Of a stretch of 40,124 bases of DNA, positions 17,261-25,102 are shown piece by piece. Every line of letters begins with the position of its first letter. Positions within the stretch are counted from its first letter, which is position 1. The position numbers were made by a program, and so were the translations under genes. Source of the DNA: Desulfarculus sp. (GTDB taxonomy: Bacteria > Desulfobacterota > Desulfarculia > Desulfarculales > Desulfarculaceae); NCBI GenBank assembly GCA_016218705.1, contig JACRDC010000054.1, positions 1-40,124 of the forward strand. Reading direction: 5' to 3'. The notes below the pieces were generated by a model. That model was not told the DNA's origin. It searched no databases and worked only from the letters and a program-made list of their open reading frames with translations.

Positions 17261-18313
17261 ATGGCCACGCGGAGCCTGACGGTGGACGTGCTGGTGGTGG
17301 GCGGCGGGCCAGCCGGGGCCCGCGCGGCGCGGGCCGCCGCCCAGGCCGGAGCCAAGGTGCTCCTGGTGGAGGCCAAGCGCCGGGGCGGCGCCCTGCCCCA
17401 CTGCGCCGAGTTCGTGCCTAGGTTGCTGGGCCTGGAGGTGGAGGTGCCGGCGCGGGCCAGGGTGCAGGCCGTGCAGGGCATGGAAACCCGCCTGGCCGGC
17501 CAGGTCGTCTTCACGCCCGGTCCGGGCTGGGTGCTGGACCGCCAGGTCTTCGACATGGCGCTCCTGGAAGACGCCGCCCAGGCCGGGGCCGAGGTGTGGG
17601 TCAACTGCCGGCTGCTGGGCCGCCAGGAGCAGCGCTGGCTCTTGGCCCGGGGCGGCCAGCGCCTGGCGGTGCGGGCCGGCGCCGTGGTGGCCGCCGACGG
17701 CGCAGCCTCTGGTTGCGCCCGCCTGGCCGGCTGGCCCCGGCAGGCCCTGATGCCTGGCCTACAAGTAACGGTGCCCCTGGCCCAGCCGCTGGAGCGCACC
17801 TTGATCTTCCTGGCCCCGGAGTATGCCGGCGGCTACGCCTGGCTTTTCCCCAAGGGCCGGGTGGCCAACCTGGGCCTGGGCTGCCGCGCCGCCGCCCGGC
17901 CCCGCCTGCTCCTGGAGGCCCTGCGTCAACGCCTGCTGCGCGACGGCCTGATTCTGCCCGGGGTGCTGGCTTATGCCGGCGGGGCCATCCCCGTGGGCGG
18001 CCCGCGCCAGGAGTGGGCGCGCGCTGGCGTCATCCTGGCCGGCGACGCCGCCGGGCTCACCCACCCGGTGACCGGCGCGGGCATACCCCAGGCCGTGTTC
18101 TCAGGTGGCGAGGCGGGCCAGGCGGCGGTGGCCCTGGCCGGCGGCCAGGCCGGGGCGGGCGACAGCTACGCCCAGGCGCTCACCCTGCGCTACCGGCGCT
18201 ACCTGGCCAGGGGCCTGGCGGCCCGCCAGCGCCTGGCGCGGGAATGGCGGGGCGATGACTTCAGCGGCCTGATGCGCGCCACCTGGCCGGCCTGGGGGAC
18301 CCATGGGGCCTGA
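17261..18313 (+). CDS. Geranylgeranyl-reductase-family flavoprotein (LipT-like)
   Basis: A 350-residue FAD oxidoreductase. The dinucleotide motif GGGPAGARAARAA lies at 14-26, followed by an acidic VEAKRRGG. The second FAD motif, ILAGDAAGLTHPVTGAGI, lies near 257-274. An HCAEFVP segment (48-53) is notable. It starts 4 bases after the lipoate ligase stop and overlaps the radical SAM gene by 11 bases. In sulfur-oxidising bacteria a flavoprotein of this family, LipT, is encoded with the lipoyl synthases LipS1/LipS2 and is thought to feed them electrons. That role here is inferred from context. Isoprenoid reduction is the alternative. Confidence 0.75.
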   Translation: MATRSLTVDVLVVGGGPAGARAARAAAQAGAKVLLVEAKRRGGALPHCAEFVPRLLGLEVEVPARARVQAVQGMETRLAGQVVFTPGPGWVLDRQVFDMALLEDAAQAGAEVWVNCRLLGRQEQRWLLARGGQRLAVRAGAVVAADGAASGCARLAGWPRQALMPGLQVTVPLAQPLERTLIFLAPEYAGGYAWLFPKGRVANLGLGCRAAARPRLLLEALRQRLLRDGLILPGVLAYAGGAIPVGGPRQEWARAGVILAGDAAGLTHPVTGAGIPQAVFSGGEAGQAAVALAGGQAGAGDSYAQALTLRYRRYLARGLAARQRLAREWRGDDFSGLMRATWPAWGTHGA

Positions 18314-19232
18314 GCTTGGCGAGCTCCTGGACGAGGCCCGGCGCCTGGCCCACCAGGCCCAGCCGCCGGGGCTGACCATCTATCTGCCGGGCATGTTTGA
18401 GGCCTATGGCCGGCGGGGGCGCTACCCGGCGGTGAGCATCACCGGCCCTCATTGCGGGCGGGCCTGCCTGCACTGCGCGGGCCGGTTGCTGGCGCCCATG
18501 CACCCAGCCACCACGCCCGCCGAACTGCTGGCCCTGGGCCGCCGCCTGGCCGATGGCGGCCAGGCCGGCTTGCTGCTCAGCGGCGGCGGCGACGAGCATG
18601 GCCGCCTGCCCTGGCGGGCCATGCTGCCGGCCATCGCCGAGCTCAGCGCCAGCACCAACCTGGTTATCACCGCCCACGTGGGGCGCGTGGACGCCGACCT
18701 GGCCCGCCAGATCAAGGCCGCCGGGGTACGCCAGGCGCTCATTGACGTGGTGGGCAGCGCGGACACGGCCCGCGAGATTCTGCGCCTGCCCGACGGCCTG
18801 GCCGGCCAGGAGGAAACCCTGGCCGCCTGCGCCGCCGCCGGCCTGGAGGTGGTGCCCCACATCATCCTGGGCCTGCACGGCGGCCAAATGCGCGGCGAGC
18901 ACGCGGCCCTGGAGATGGTGGCCGGCCTGAAGCCAACGCGCGTGGTGCTGGTGGTCTTCATGCCGCTCAAGCGCACGCCCCTGGCCGGGGCCGCGCCCCT
19001 GCCCGTCGGCGAGGCCGCGCGCTTCATCGCCCAGGCCAGGCTGCGCCTGCCGCGCGCCAGCCATCACCTGGGCTGCGCCCGGCCCCGGGGCCGCTACCGC
19101 CACGCCCTGGACGCCCTGGCGGTGCGGGCCGGCATCAACGCCCTGGCCATCCCCTCCGACGGCGCCCTGGCCGCCGCCCAGGACTTGGGCCTGCCGGTGG
19201 ATTTCAGGGATACCTGCTGCTCGTTGGGCTAG
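18303..19232 (+). CDS. Radical SAM protein, possible LipS-type lipoyl synthase subunit
   Basis: A 309-residue radical SAM enzyme. Cys51, Cys55 and Cys58 (CGRACLHC) bind the [4Fe-4S] cluster. The barrel shows LLLSGGGDEHG and HIILGLHGGQMRGE. Additional Cys occur in LGCARPRGRYRHALD and at the very end (CysCys at 306-307), which could bind a second cluster that donates sulfur, as in BioB and LipA. It overlaps the flavoprotein gene and shares an operon with a lipoate ligase. LipS1 and LipS2 are radical SAM proteins once annotated as biotin synthases. Only one such gene is visible here, so the assignment is tentative. Confidence 0.65.
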   Translation: MGPELGELLDEARRLAHQAQPPGLTIYLPGMFEAYGRRGRYPAVSITGPHCGRACLHCAGRLLAPMHPATTPAELLALGRRLADGGQAGLLLSGGGDEHGRLPWRAMLPAIAELSASTNLVITAHVGRVDADLARQIKAAGVRQALIDVVGSADTAREILRLPDGLAGQEETLAACAAAGLEVVPHIILGLHGGQMRGEHAALEMVAGLKPTRVVLVVFMPLKRTPLAGAAPLPVGEAARFIAQARLRLPRASHHLGCARPRGRYRHALDALAVRAGINALAIPSDGALAAAQDLGLPVDFRDTCCSLG

Positions 19233-19253
19233 GGCGCGAGGGAAAAGACTCGC

Positions 19254-20093
19254 TCAGGCCGGCCCCTCTTCCGAGGCCTTCTTGTAGGCGCTCATGGCCT
19301 GCAGGGTGCGCACCTCCAACTGGTCGCGCACTTCTATCTCGGCCTGGGGCCGGGGCAACTCCTGGGTTATCACCAGCCCGCGCTGCAATAGCACCTGGAA
19401 CAGGTCCTCCACCTGATGACGGCCCGCCTCGGGCATGACCTTGAGCGTGCTCGCCATGATGCGGCCAAAGCTCTGGCGGCCATCCACCAGGGTCAGGACC
19501 TGGTGGGCCAGGGCGCGGGCCTGGTAGCTCTTGCCGCGGGCGCTGTCGTCCAGGCGGTAGATGAGCTTGCCGTCGCGCTCCACGGGTTTCAGACTCACGC
19601 CCGGGGCCAGGCTGGGCACCAGGCGCGACCAGGGGCGCGCCCCCTGGTCCAGGCTGTCGCGGGCCATGACCAGGCACAGCCGGCGCTCCTGGCCCTTGCG
19701 GGTGAGCGTGATGCTCTGGGCGTACTGCTTGACCAAATGCAGACCCAGGCCCTGGGGATCGCCGCCCTCCAGCACCGCGCCCAGGGAGTACTCGGGGGTG
19801 TTCTGGGGGTCGTAGGTCAGATGGTCGGTGATGAAGCAGATGCTCAGGCCCTCGGCGATGACCTCCAACTCCAGGCTGCACTGTTCGCGCCTGCCGGACT
19901 GGATGCACTCCTGGGCGATGTGGTCGAATATCTCCTCGGCCATGAGCCGGCAGCGCCCCGCGCCGTGGGGACCGAAGCCGGCCAGGCGGGCCATGCCCTC
20001 GCAGAAGTCCAGCACCAGGGCGCCGTAGGCCGGCGTGCTGGGCACCGTCAGGCTGGCGCTGTCGCCGGTCACCTCCCGAGAGCAACTGTCCAT
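19254..20093 (-). CDS. RsbW-like anti-sigma-type ATPase with C-terminal extension
   Basis: A 279-residue protein. Residues about 20-145 look like the GHKL ATPase fold of RsbW/SpoIIAB-type serine kinases, with an N-box region EEIFDHIAQE (53-62) and the G-box GLGLHLVKQYA (115-125). The N-box Asn that normally coordinates magnesium appears to be Asp57. Residues about 165-250 form an extra domain that resembles small PqqD-like winged helices; this is uncertain. RsbW-type proteins bind a sigma factor or an anti-anti-sigma factor and are reversed by PP2C phosphatases such as the one at 32064-34001. GGAGGGGA precedes the ATG. Confidence 0.7.
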   Translation of the reverse strand: MDSCSREVTGDSASLTVPSTPAYGALVLDFCEGMARLAGFGPHGAGRCRLMAEEIFDHIAQECIQSGRREQCSLELEVIAEGLSICFITDHLTYDPQNTPEYSLGAVLEGGDPQGLGLHLVKQYAQSITLTRKGQERRLCLVMARDSLDQGARPWSRLVPSLAPGVSLKPVERDGKLIYRLDDSARGKSYQARALAHQVLTLVDGRQSFGRIMASTLKVMPEAGRHQVEDLFQVLLQRGLVITQELPRPQAEIEVRDQLEVRTLQAMSAYKKASEEGPA

Positions 20094-20171
20094 GGCTTCC
20101 CCTCCTGCATGATCCAGCCAGCGTCAACGGGAGCCTGTAGCGATGGCCAGTAAGGCGGCCCCAGCCAAGAG

Positions 20172-22844
20172 CTACAGGAATTCTTGCATGCGCTGCCGGC
20201 TGGCCGCCAGGCGTTCCATCTTGGAGGCTATCTCGGCCACCTTGGCCTTTTCCTTCTCCACGACCTCGGACGGGGCCTTGGCGAGGAACCCCTGGTTGGC
20301 CAGCTTGTTGCGGCTGGGGGTGATCTCCTTCTGTAGCTTGGCGATCTCCTTGTCCAGGCGCGCCACCTCGGCGGCGAAGTCCACCAGGCCGGCCAGGGGC
20401 ACGTAGACCGTCACCCCGGCCACGGCGGCGCTGGCGGCCTGGGCGGGGGGCTGGCCCTCCGCCGCCCACTCCAGGCTCAAGGCCTTGGCCAAGACGGTCA
20501 GGCGCGGGGCCTGGGACTCAAGCACCTGGCGCGCGCTGTCCTCGTGGGGCATCAGCACCACGGGCAGGGCCTGGCCGGGGCTGATGCCCATCTCGCCGCG
20601 GATGTTGCGCACCGCGCCGATCACGGCCATGAGCAGTTCCATCTGGGCCTCGGCCTGGGGGTCCACCTCGGCTGGCGTGCCCACGGGCCACTGGGCCTGC
20701 ATCACGCTGCCCGCCGCGCCGGGTAGGCGCTGCCAAAGCTCCTCGGTGACAAAGGGCATCAGTGGATGCAGCAGGCGCACCAGGCGCGAGAAGACCTCGC
20801 CCAGGGTGCGGCGGGCGGCGGCCTGGCGGGCGGGGTCATCGTGGTTGTACAGCGGGGCCTTGACCAGCTCCAGGTACCAGTCGCAGAACTCGTGCCAGGT
20901 GAATTGGTAGAGGGCGCTGGCCGCGTCGTTGAAGCGGTAGTCCTCGATGGCGGCGGCAACCTCTGACGCCGTGCGGTTGACGCGGCTAAGTATCCAGCGG
21001 TCCTCCAGGGTGGGGGGCAGGCCGGCGCCGGCGGCCATGTCGCCTTGCAGGTTCATCAGGGTGAAGCGGGCGGCGTTCCATATCTTGTTGACGAAGTTGC
21101 GGTAGCCGGCGATGCGCTCCTCGCTCATCTTGATGTCGCGGCCCTGGGCGGCGAAGGCGGCCAGGGTGTAGCGGAAGGCGTCGGTGCCATACTGGTCCAT
21201 GATTATCAGCGGGTCCATGACGTTGCCCTTGGACTTGGACATCTTCTGTCCCGATGCGTCGCGCACCAGGGCGTGGATGCACACGTCCTTGAAGGGCACC
21301 TGGCCCATGAACTTGATGCCCATCATCATCATGCGGGCCACCCAGAAGAACAGGATGTCGAAACCGGTGACCAGGCAGGAGGTGGGGTAGAACTTCTTCA
21401 GCTCCGGGGTCTGGTCGGGCCAGCCCATGGTGGAGAAGGGCCACAGGGCGCTGCTGAACCAGGTGTCCAGCACGTCGGTCTCCTGCTGGAGTTCCGTACC
21501 GCCGCAGGCCGGGCAGGCCGTGGGCGTGGCGCGGCTGACGATCACCTCACCGCAGCCGCAATACCAGGCCGGGATGCGGTGGCCCCACCAGATCTGGCGG
21601 CTGATGCACCAGTCGCGGATGTTGGTCATCCACTCGTAATAGGTCTTGGTCCACATCTCGGGCACGATGCGGGTACGCCCTTCCTGCACGGCCTTCAGCG
21701 CCTCGGCCGCCAGGGGCCCCACCTTGACGAACCACTGCTGGCTCAGGATGGGCTCCACCATGGTCTTGCAGCGGTAGCAGTGCCCCACGGCGTGCATGTG
21801 CACCTCGTGCTTCTCCAGCAGGCCCTGGGCCTCCAGATCGGCCACCACCCTCTTGCGGGCCTCGAAGCGGTCCAGGCCGGCGTAGGGTCCGCCCAGCTCG
21901 TTGATGCGCCCGCTGTCGTCCATCACGCGGATGGCCGGCAGGTTGTGCGTGCGGCCCAGGTCAAAGTCGTGGGGGTCGTGGGCCGGGGTGACCTTGAGCG
22001 CGCCGGTGCCGAACTCCAGGGAGACGTAGGCATCGCGGATGATGGGCAACTCGCGGCCCAGCAGCGGCAGGACCAGGGTGTCGTCGGCCAAGTTCTTATA
22101 GCGCGGGTCCTCGGGGTTGATGGCCACCGCCGTGTCGCCCAGCATGGTCTCGGGCCGGGTGGTGGCCACGGTGAGATGGCCCTGGCCATTCTTGAAGGGA
22201 TAGCGAATGTAGTACAGCCCGCCTTGGACCTCCTCGTGCTCGCTCTCCAGGTCGCTTAGGGCCGTGTGGCAGCGGGGGCACCAGTTGATGATGTAATCGC
22301 CCCGGTAGATGAGCCCCTCCTCGTAGAGGCGCACGAAGACCTCGCGTACCGCCCGGGATAGCCCCTCGTCCATGGTGAAGCGCTCGCGGCTCCAGTCGCA
22401 GGAGGCGCCCAGGCGCTTGAGCTGGTTGATGATCTTGCCGCCGTACTCCTGGCGCCACTGCCACACGCGCTCGATGAACTTCTCGCGCCCCAGGTCGTGG
22501 CGGGTGAGCCCCTCGCCGGCCAGGTGGCGCTCCACCACGTTTTGGGTGGCGATGCCGGCGTGGTCGGTGCCGGGCATCCACAAGACGGCGTGTCCGCGCA
22601 TGCGCTTGAAGCGGCAGAGGATGTCCTGCAGGGTGTTGTCCAGGGCATGGCCGATGTGCAATTGGCCCGTGACGTTGGGCGGCGGGATGACGATGGAGTA
22701 GGACGGCTGGGGCGAGGTGGGCTCGGCCACGAACATGCCGTTCTGCTCCCAGTAGGCGTACCAGCGGGCCTCCACCTGGGCGGGCTCGTAGGATTTGTCC
22801 AACACGCTGGGGGTGGCGCTAGTCTTGGTGTCGTCGCTGGCCAT
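20172..22844 (-). CDS. valS: Valyl-tRNA synthetase
   Basis: A class I aminoacyl-tRNA synthetase that charges tRNA-Val; 890 residues, normal for ValS. The HIGH motif is LHIGH (62-66, after PNVTGQ) and the KMSKS motif lies at about 534-538. A zinc-ribbon-like CGCGEVIV...CPACGG and the editing domain lie between them. The last 75 residues form the ValS coiled-coil arm. ATG at 22844 is chosen: GGAG precedes it, and the 15 extra residues of a longer frame from 22889 do not fit the family. Confidence 0.97.
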   Translation of the reverse strand: MASDDTKTSATPSVLDKSYEPAQVEARWYAYWEQNGMFVAEPTSPQPSYSIVIPPPNVTGQLHIGHALDNTLQDILCRFKRMRGHAVLWMPGTDHAGIATQNVVERHLAGEGLTRHDLGREKFIERVWQWRQEYGGKIINQLKRLGASCDWSRERFTMDEGLSRAVREVFVRLYEEGLIYRGDYIINWCPRCHTALSDLESEHEEVQGGLYYIRYPFKNGQGHLTVATTRPETMLGDTAVAINPEDPRYKNLADDTLVLPLLGRELPIIRDAYVSLEFGTGALKVTPAHDPHDFDLGRTHNLPAIRVMDDSGRINELGGPYAGLDRFEARKRVVADLEAQGLLEKHEVHMHAVGHCYRCKTMVEPILSQQWFVKVGPLAAEALKAVQEGRTRIVPEMWTKTYYEWMTNIRDWCISRQIWWGHRIPAWYCGCGEVIVSRATPTACPACGGTELQQETDVLDTWFSSALWPFSTMGWPDQTPELKKFYPTSCLVTGFDILFFWVARMMMMGIKFMGQVPFKDVCIHALVRDASGQKMSKSKGNVMDPLIIMDQYGTDAFRYTLAAFAAQGRDIKMSEERIAGYRNFVNKIWNAARFTLMNLQGDMAAGAGLPPTLEDRWILSRVNRTASEVAAAIEDYRFNDAASALYQFTWHEFCDWYLELVKAPLYNHDDPARQAAARRTLGEVFSRLVRLLHPLMPFVTEELWQRLPGAAGSVMQAQWPVGTPAEVDPQAEAQMELLMAVIGAVRNIRGEMGISPGQALPVVLMPHEDSARQVLESQAPRLTVLAKALSLEWAAEGQPPAQAASAAVAGVTVYVPLAGLVDFAAEVARLDKEIAKLQKEITPSRNKLANQGFLAKAPSEVVEKEKAKVAEIASKMERLAASRQRMQEFL

Positions 22845-22881
22845 GAAAAATCTCCAGCCGGGTGCTCCGGCGATCTCAGGA

Positions 22882-22914
22882 CAAAACAAGGGCGGGGGCT
22901 TTTTGCCCCGCCCC
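22882..22914 (-). terminator. Rho-independent terminator after the repeat-motif gene
   Basis: Read on the minus strand, GGGGCGGGGC, an AAAAA loop and GCCCCCGCCC form a strong stem, followed by TTGTTTTG. It lies 25 bases after the stop at 22939 and upstream of valS, so valS must have its own promoter or depend on read-through. Confidence 0.75.
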
Positions 22915-22938
22915 GGACCGGCCCGCCGGGCCGGTGGT

Positions 22939-24189
22939 CTAGTCTACTACGCTCTGGGAGTTGCGGCCGGCGGCGGCCTGGCGCTTGATGGCCTCGATCT
23001 CCCGGGCCACCTGCTCGGCCACCAATTGGGGCACCATCTGGCCCACCAGGCGCTCCACGGTCTCGCGGGCCACCCGCTCGAAAATGGCCCGGGCCTCTTC
23101 CAGGGGCAGCCCCTGGGGCACGGCCAGCCCGCCGGGGCCAGCCTGTGGGGCCACGGGGGCCGTGGGTTGGGGCGTGGCCGGGGCCTTTTTGGCCTTGGCG
23201 GCCAGGGCGGCGGCGCCAGCGCCGGCGGCCAGGGCGGCGCCCGCCGCCACGGCGGGAGCCACGGGGGCTGGGGCCTCGCCCTCCAAATCGGCTAGCAGGC
23301 TGTCCAGGTCATCGCTCCCCGAGGCGGCGGGCGCGGCCGGCGGCGGCGGCGCGGCGGCGGCCTGGGCCGTGGGCTCGCCGCCCAATTCGGCCAGCAGCGC
23401 CTCCAGGTCGCCCTCGTCCGCCGAGGCGGCTGGCGCCGTTGGCGCGGCCATGGCGGGGGCGGGGGCGGCCTGGCTGTCGCCGCCCAGTTCGTTCAAGAGG
23501 GCATCCAGGTCGTCCTGGGCCAAGTCAGCCCCCGCATCGGAGGCCGCCGGGGCCTGGGCCGCCGGGGCCTGGGCCGCCGGGGCCGGCGCCGCCTGCGGGG
23601 CCTGGCCTCCCAGGTCGGCCAGGAGGGCCTCCAGGTCGTCCTGGGCCAACTCGGGGGCGGGGTTGCCGGCCAGCGGCGGGGAGGCGGGCGCCGGCGCGGC
23701 GGGGGCCTGACCACCCAGTTCGGCCAGCAGGGCGTCCAGATCGTCGTCACCACCGGCGGCGGGCGCCGGGGCCGGGGCCGCCGGGGCCGTGGGAGCGGCG
23801 GGCGTCTCTGGGGCCTGGCCACCCAGTTCGGCCAGCAGGGCGTCCAGATCGTCGCCACCGCCGCTGGCGGGCGCCGGGGCCGCTGGGACCGCTGGGGCCG
23901 CCTTGGCGGGCGCCTCTGGTGCCTGGCCACCCAACTCGGCCAGCAGGGCATCCAGGTCGTCGCCACCGCCGCTGGCGGGCGCCGGGGCCGCTGGGACCGC
24001 TGGGGCCGCCTTGGCGGGCGCGGGCCTGGCCGCCGGGGCCGCGGGCTGGCTGTCACCGCCCAACTCGGCCAAAAGCGCGTCCAGGTCGTCGCCGCCGGCG
24101 GCGGCCGGGGGCGCGGCGGGGCCTTCCTCGACCACCTCTAACAAATCTATGATTTCCGCGTCTGGAGGCGGTGTGGACTTGCCGGCCAA
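22939..24189 (-). CDS. Ala/Pro-rich protein with eight DDLDALLAELGG motifs
   Basis: A 416-residue protein with no family I can name with certainty. An acidic head (EIIDLLEVVEEG, 12-23) is followed by eight copies of a 12-residue motif at about 34, 77, 113, 149, 184, 226, 260 and 293, 33 to 43 residues apart on Ala/Pro linkers. Next come an Ala-rich stretch and a charged helical C-terminus (about 362-403, EEARAIFERVARETVERLVG). No signal peptide, so likely cytoplasmic. The motif resembles the SQDEIDALLNG peptide by which FliM binds CheY. TTG at 24189 has GGGGAGG upstream. A terminator follows. Confidence 0.75.
   Translation of the reverse strand: MAGKSTPPPDAEIIDLLEVVEEGPAAPPAAAGGDDLDALLAELGGDSQPAAPAARPAPAKAAPAVPAAPAPASGGGDDLDALLAELGGQAPEAPAKAAPAVPAAPAPASGGGDDLDALLAELGGQAPETPAAPTAPAAPAPAPAAGGDDDLDALLAELGGQAPAAPAPASPPLAGNPAPELAQDDLEALLADLGGQAPQAAPAPAAQAPAAQAPAASDAGADLAQDDLDALLNELGGDSQAAPAPAMAAPTAPAASADEGDLEALLAELGGEPTAQAAAAPPPPAAPAASGSDDLDSLLADLEGEAPAPVAPAVAAGAALAAGAGAAALAAKAKKAPATPQPTAPVAPQAGPGGLAVPQGLPLEEARAIFERVARETVERLVGQMVPQLVAEQVAREIEAIKRQAAAGRNSQSVVD
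23806..24021 (-). repeat. In-gene tandem duplication of 108 bp
   Basis: Residues 57-92 and 93-128 of the repeat-motif protein are the same 36 amino acids. At DNA level these are two nearly identical 108 bp units (24021-23914 and 23913-23806), the mark of a recent in-frame duplication. Confidence 0.85.
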
Positions 24190-24226
24190 GCAAACCTCCC
24201 CACTTTATGGTTCGTCCATTCAAGAG

Positions 24227-24254
24227 AATTAACACAACACCCAAAAAGTGTCAA
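24227..24254 (-). promoter_or_regulatory. Possible promoter of the repeat-motif gene
   Basis: A perfect -35 box TTGACA (24254-24249) overlaps the nfo stop codon. A weak -10, TTAATT (24232-24227), follows after 16 bp. The transcript would start about 30 bases before the TTG at 24189. Confidence 0.45.
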
Positions 24255-25102
24255 CCATTGCATATTTGGCGCTGGAGGCGGCGCAGAAAGGCCAGGTTGC
24301 GCCGGTCGCTCCAGCGCGAATCCTTGGGGGTTTCCATCACCGCCGCGGCCCTTGCCAGGCGCCCATCGGCCAACAAGGCGCCAAAGGCCCCCCGCCCCAG
24401 CCGGCCCCGTCCCAGGTGGGTGTGCTGGTCGCGGTGGCCGCCCCGGACGTGCGGGGTGTCGTTGAAATGCCACAGCCCCACCCGCTCCAGGCCCACCAGC
24501 GCCTGTACCCGGTCCAGGAAGCGCCCCACCGCCGCTTGGTTCTCCAGGCGGTAGCCGGCGGCATAGGCGTGGGCCGTGTCCAGGCACACGCCCACATCTT
24601 GGCCGCGCAAACGCCCCAGAAGCCAGGCCAACTGGGACAAAGTGCCGCCCATCTGGCCCCCGCCGCCGGCGGTGTTCTCCAACCAGCAGGCCGCCCCCGG
24701 CCCGGCCTGCTCAAGGGCCTGGGCCACGCCCACCGCCACCCGTTCCAGGCCCCAGGCCAGGGACCGGTCCCCCCGGCTGCCGGGGTGCACCACCACCGCC
24801 TGGGCGCCCAGGGCCTTGGCCCGCCTGAGTTGCCCGGCCAGCCCGGCCACCGAGCGTTGCCAAAGGTCTTCCTGGGGGCTGGCCAGGTTGATGAGGTAGG
24901 GGGCGTGCACGCTGACGGGATGCAGCCCGGCCTGGCCGGCCTGGCGGCCGAATTCCCGGGCCAGGGCCTCATCCAGGGGGCGCTGGGACCAGGAGCGGGG
25001 GTTGCCGGCGAAGATTTGCAGGCATTCCAGGCCCAAGGACCGGGCCACGGCCACCGCCTGCAAGAGCCCGCCGGCAATGGGCAGGTGAAAGCCCAGGCGC
25101 AC
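24251..25102 (-). CDS. nfo: Endonuclease IV (AP endonuclease)
   Basis: A metal-dependent TIM-barrel nuclease that cuts DNA 5' to abasic sites; 283 residues. Family landmarks are VSVHAPYLINLASP, VVVHPGS, ENTAGGG (a metal-binding Glu), VCLDTAHAYAAGY (Asp and His ligands) and the FNDT..DQHTHLGRG segment near residue 222. The start is GTG at 25102, sharing one base with the dgt stop (TAGTG), so it is coupled to dgt. It also complements endonuclease III at 7129-7800, which makes abasic sites. Confidence 0.93.
   Translation of the reverse strand: MRLGFHLPIAGGLLQAVAVARSLGLECLQIFAGNPRSWSQRPLDEALAREFGRQAGQAGLHPVSVHAPYLINLASPQEDLWQRSVAGLAGQLRRAKALGAQAVVVHPGSRGDRSLAWGLERVAVGVAQALEQAGPGAACWLENTAGGGGQMGGTLSQLAWLLGRLRGQDVGVCLDTAHAYAAGYRLENQAAVGRFLDRVQALVGLERVGLWHFNDTPHVRGGHRDQHTHLGRGRLGRGAFGALLADGRLARAAAVMETPKDSRWSDRRNLAFLRRLQRQICNG

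Noticed and set aside
19204-20469. A 421-residue frame that spans the RsbW-like gene and the end of valS
   Set aside because: It runs across two well-supported genes in another frame and is Arg/Gly/Pro-rich, typical of a shadow frame.
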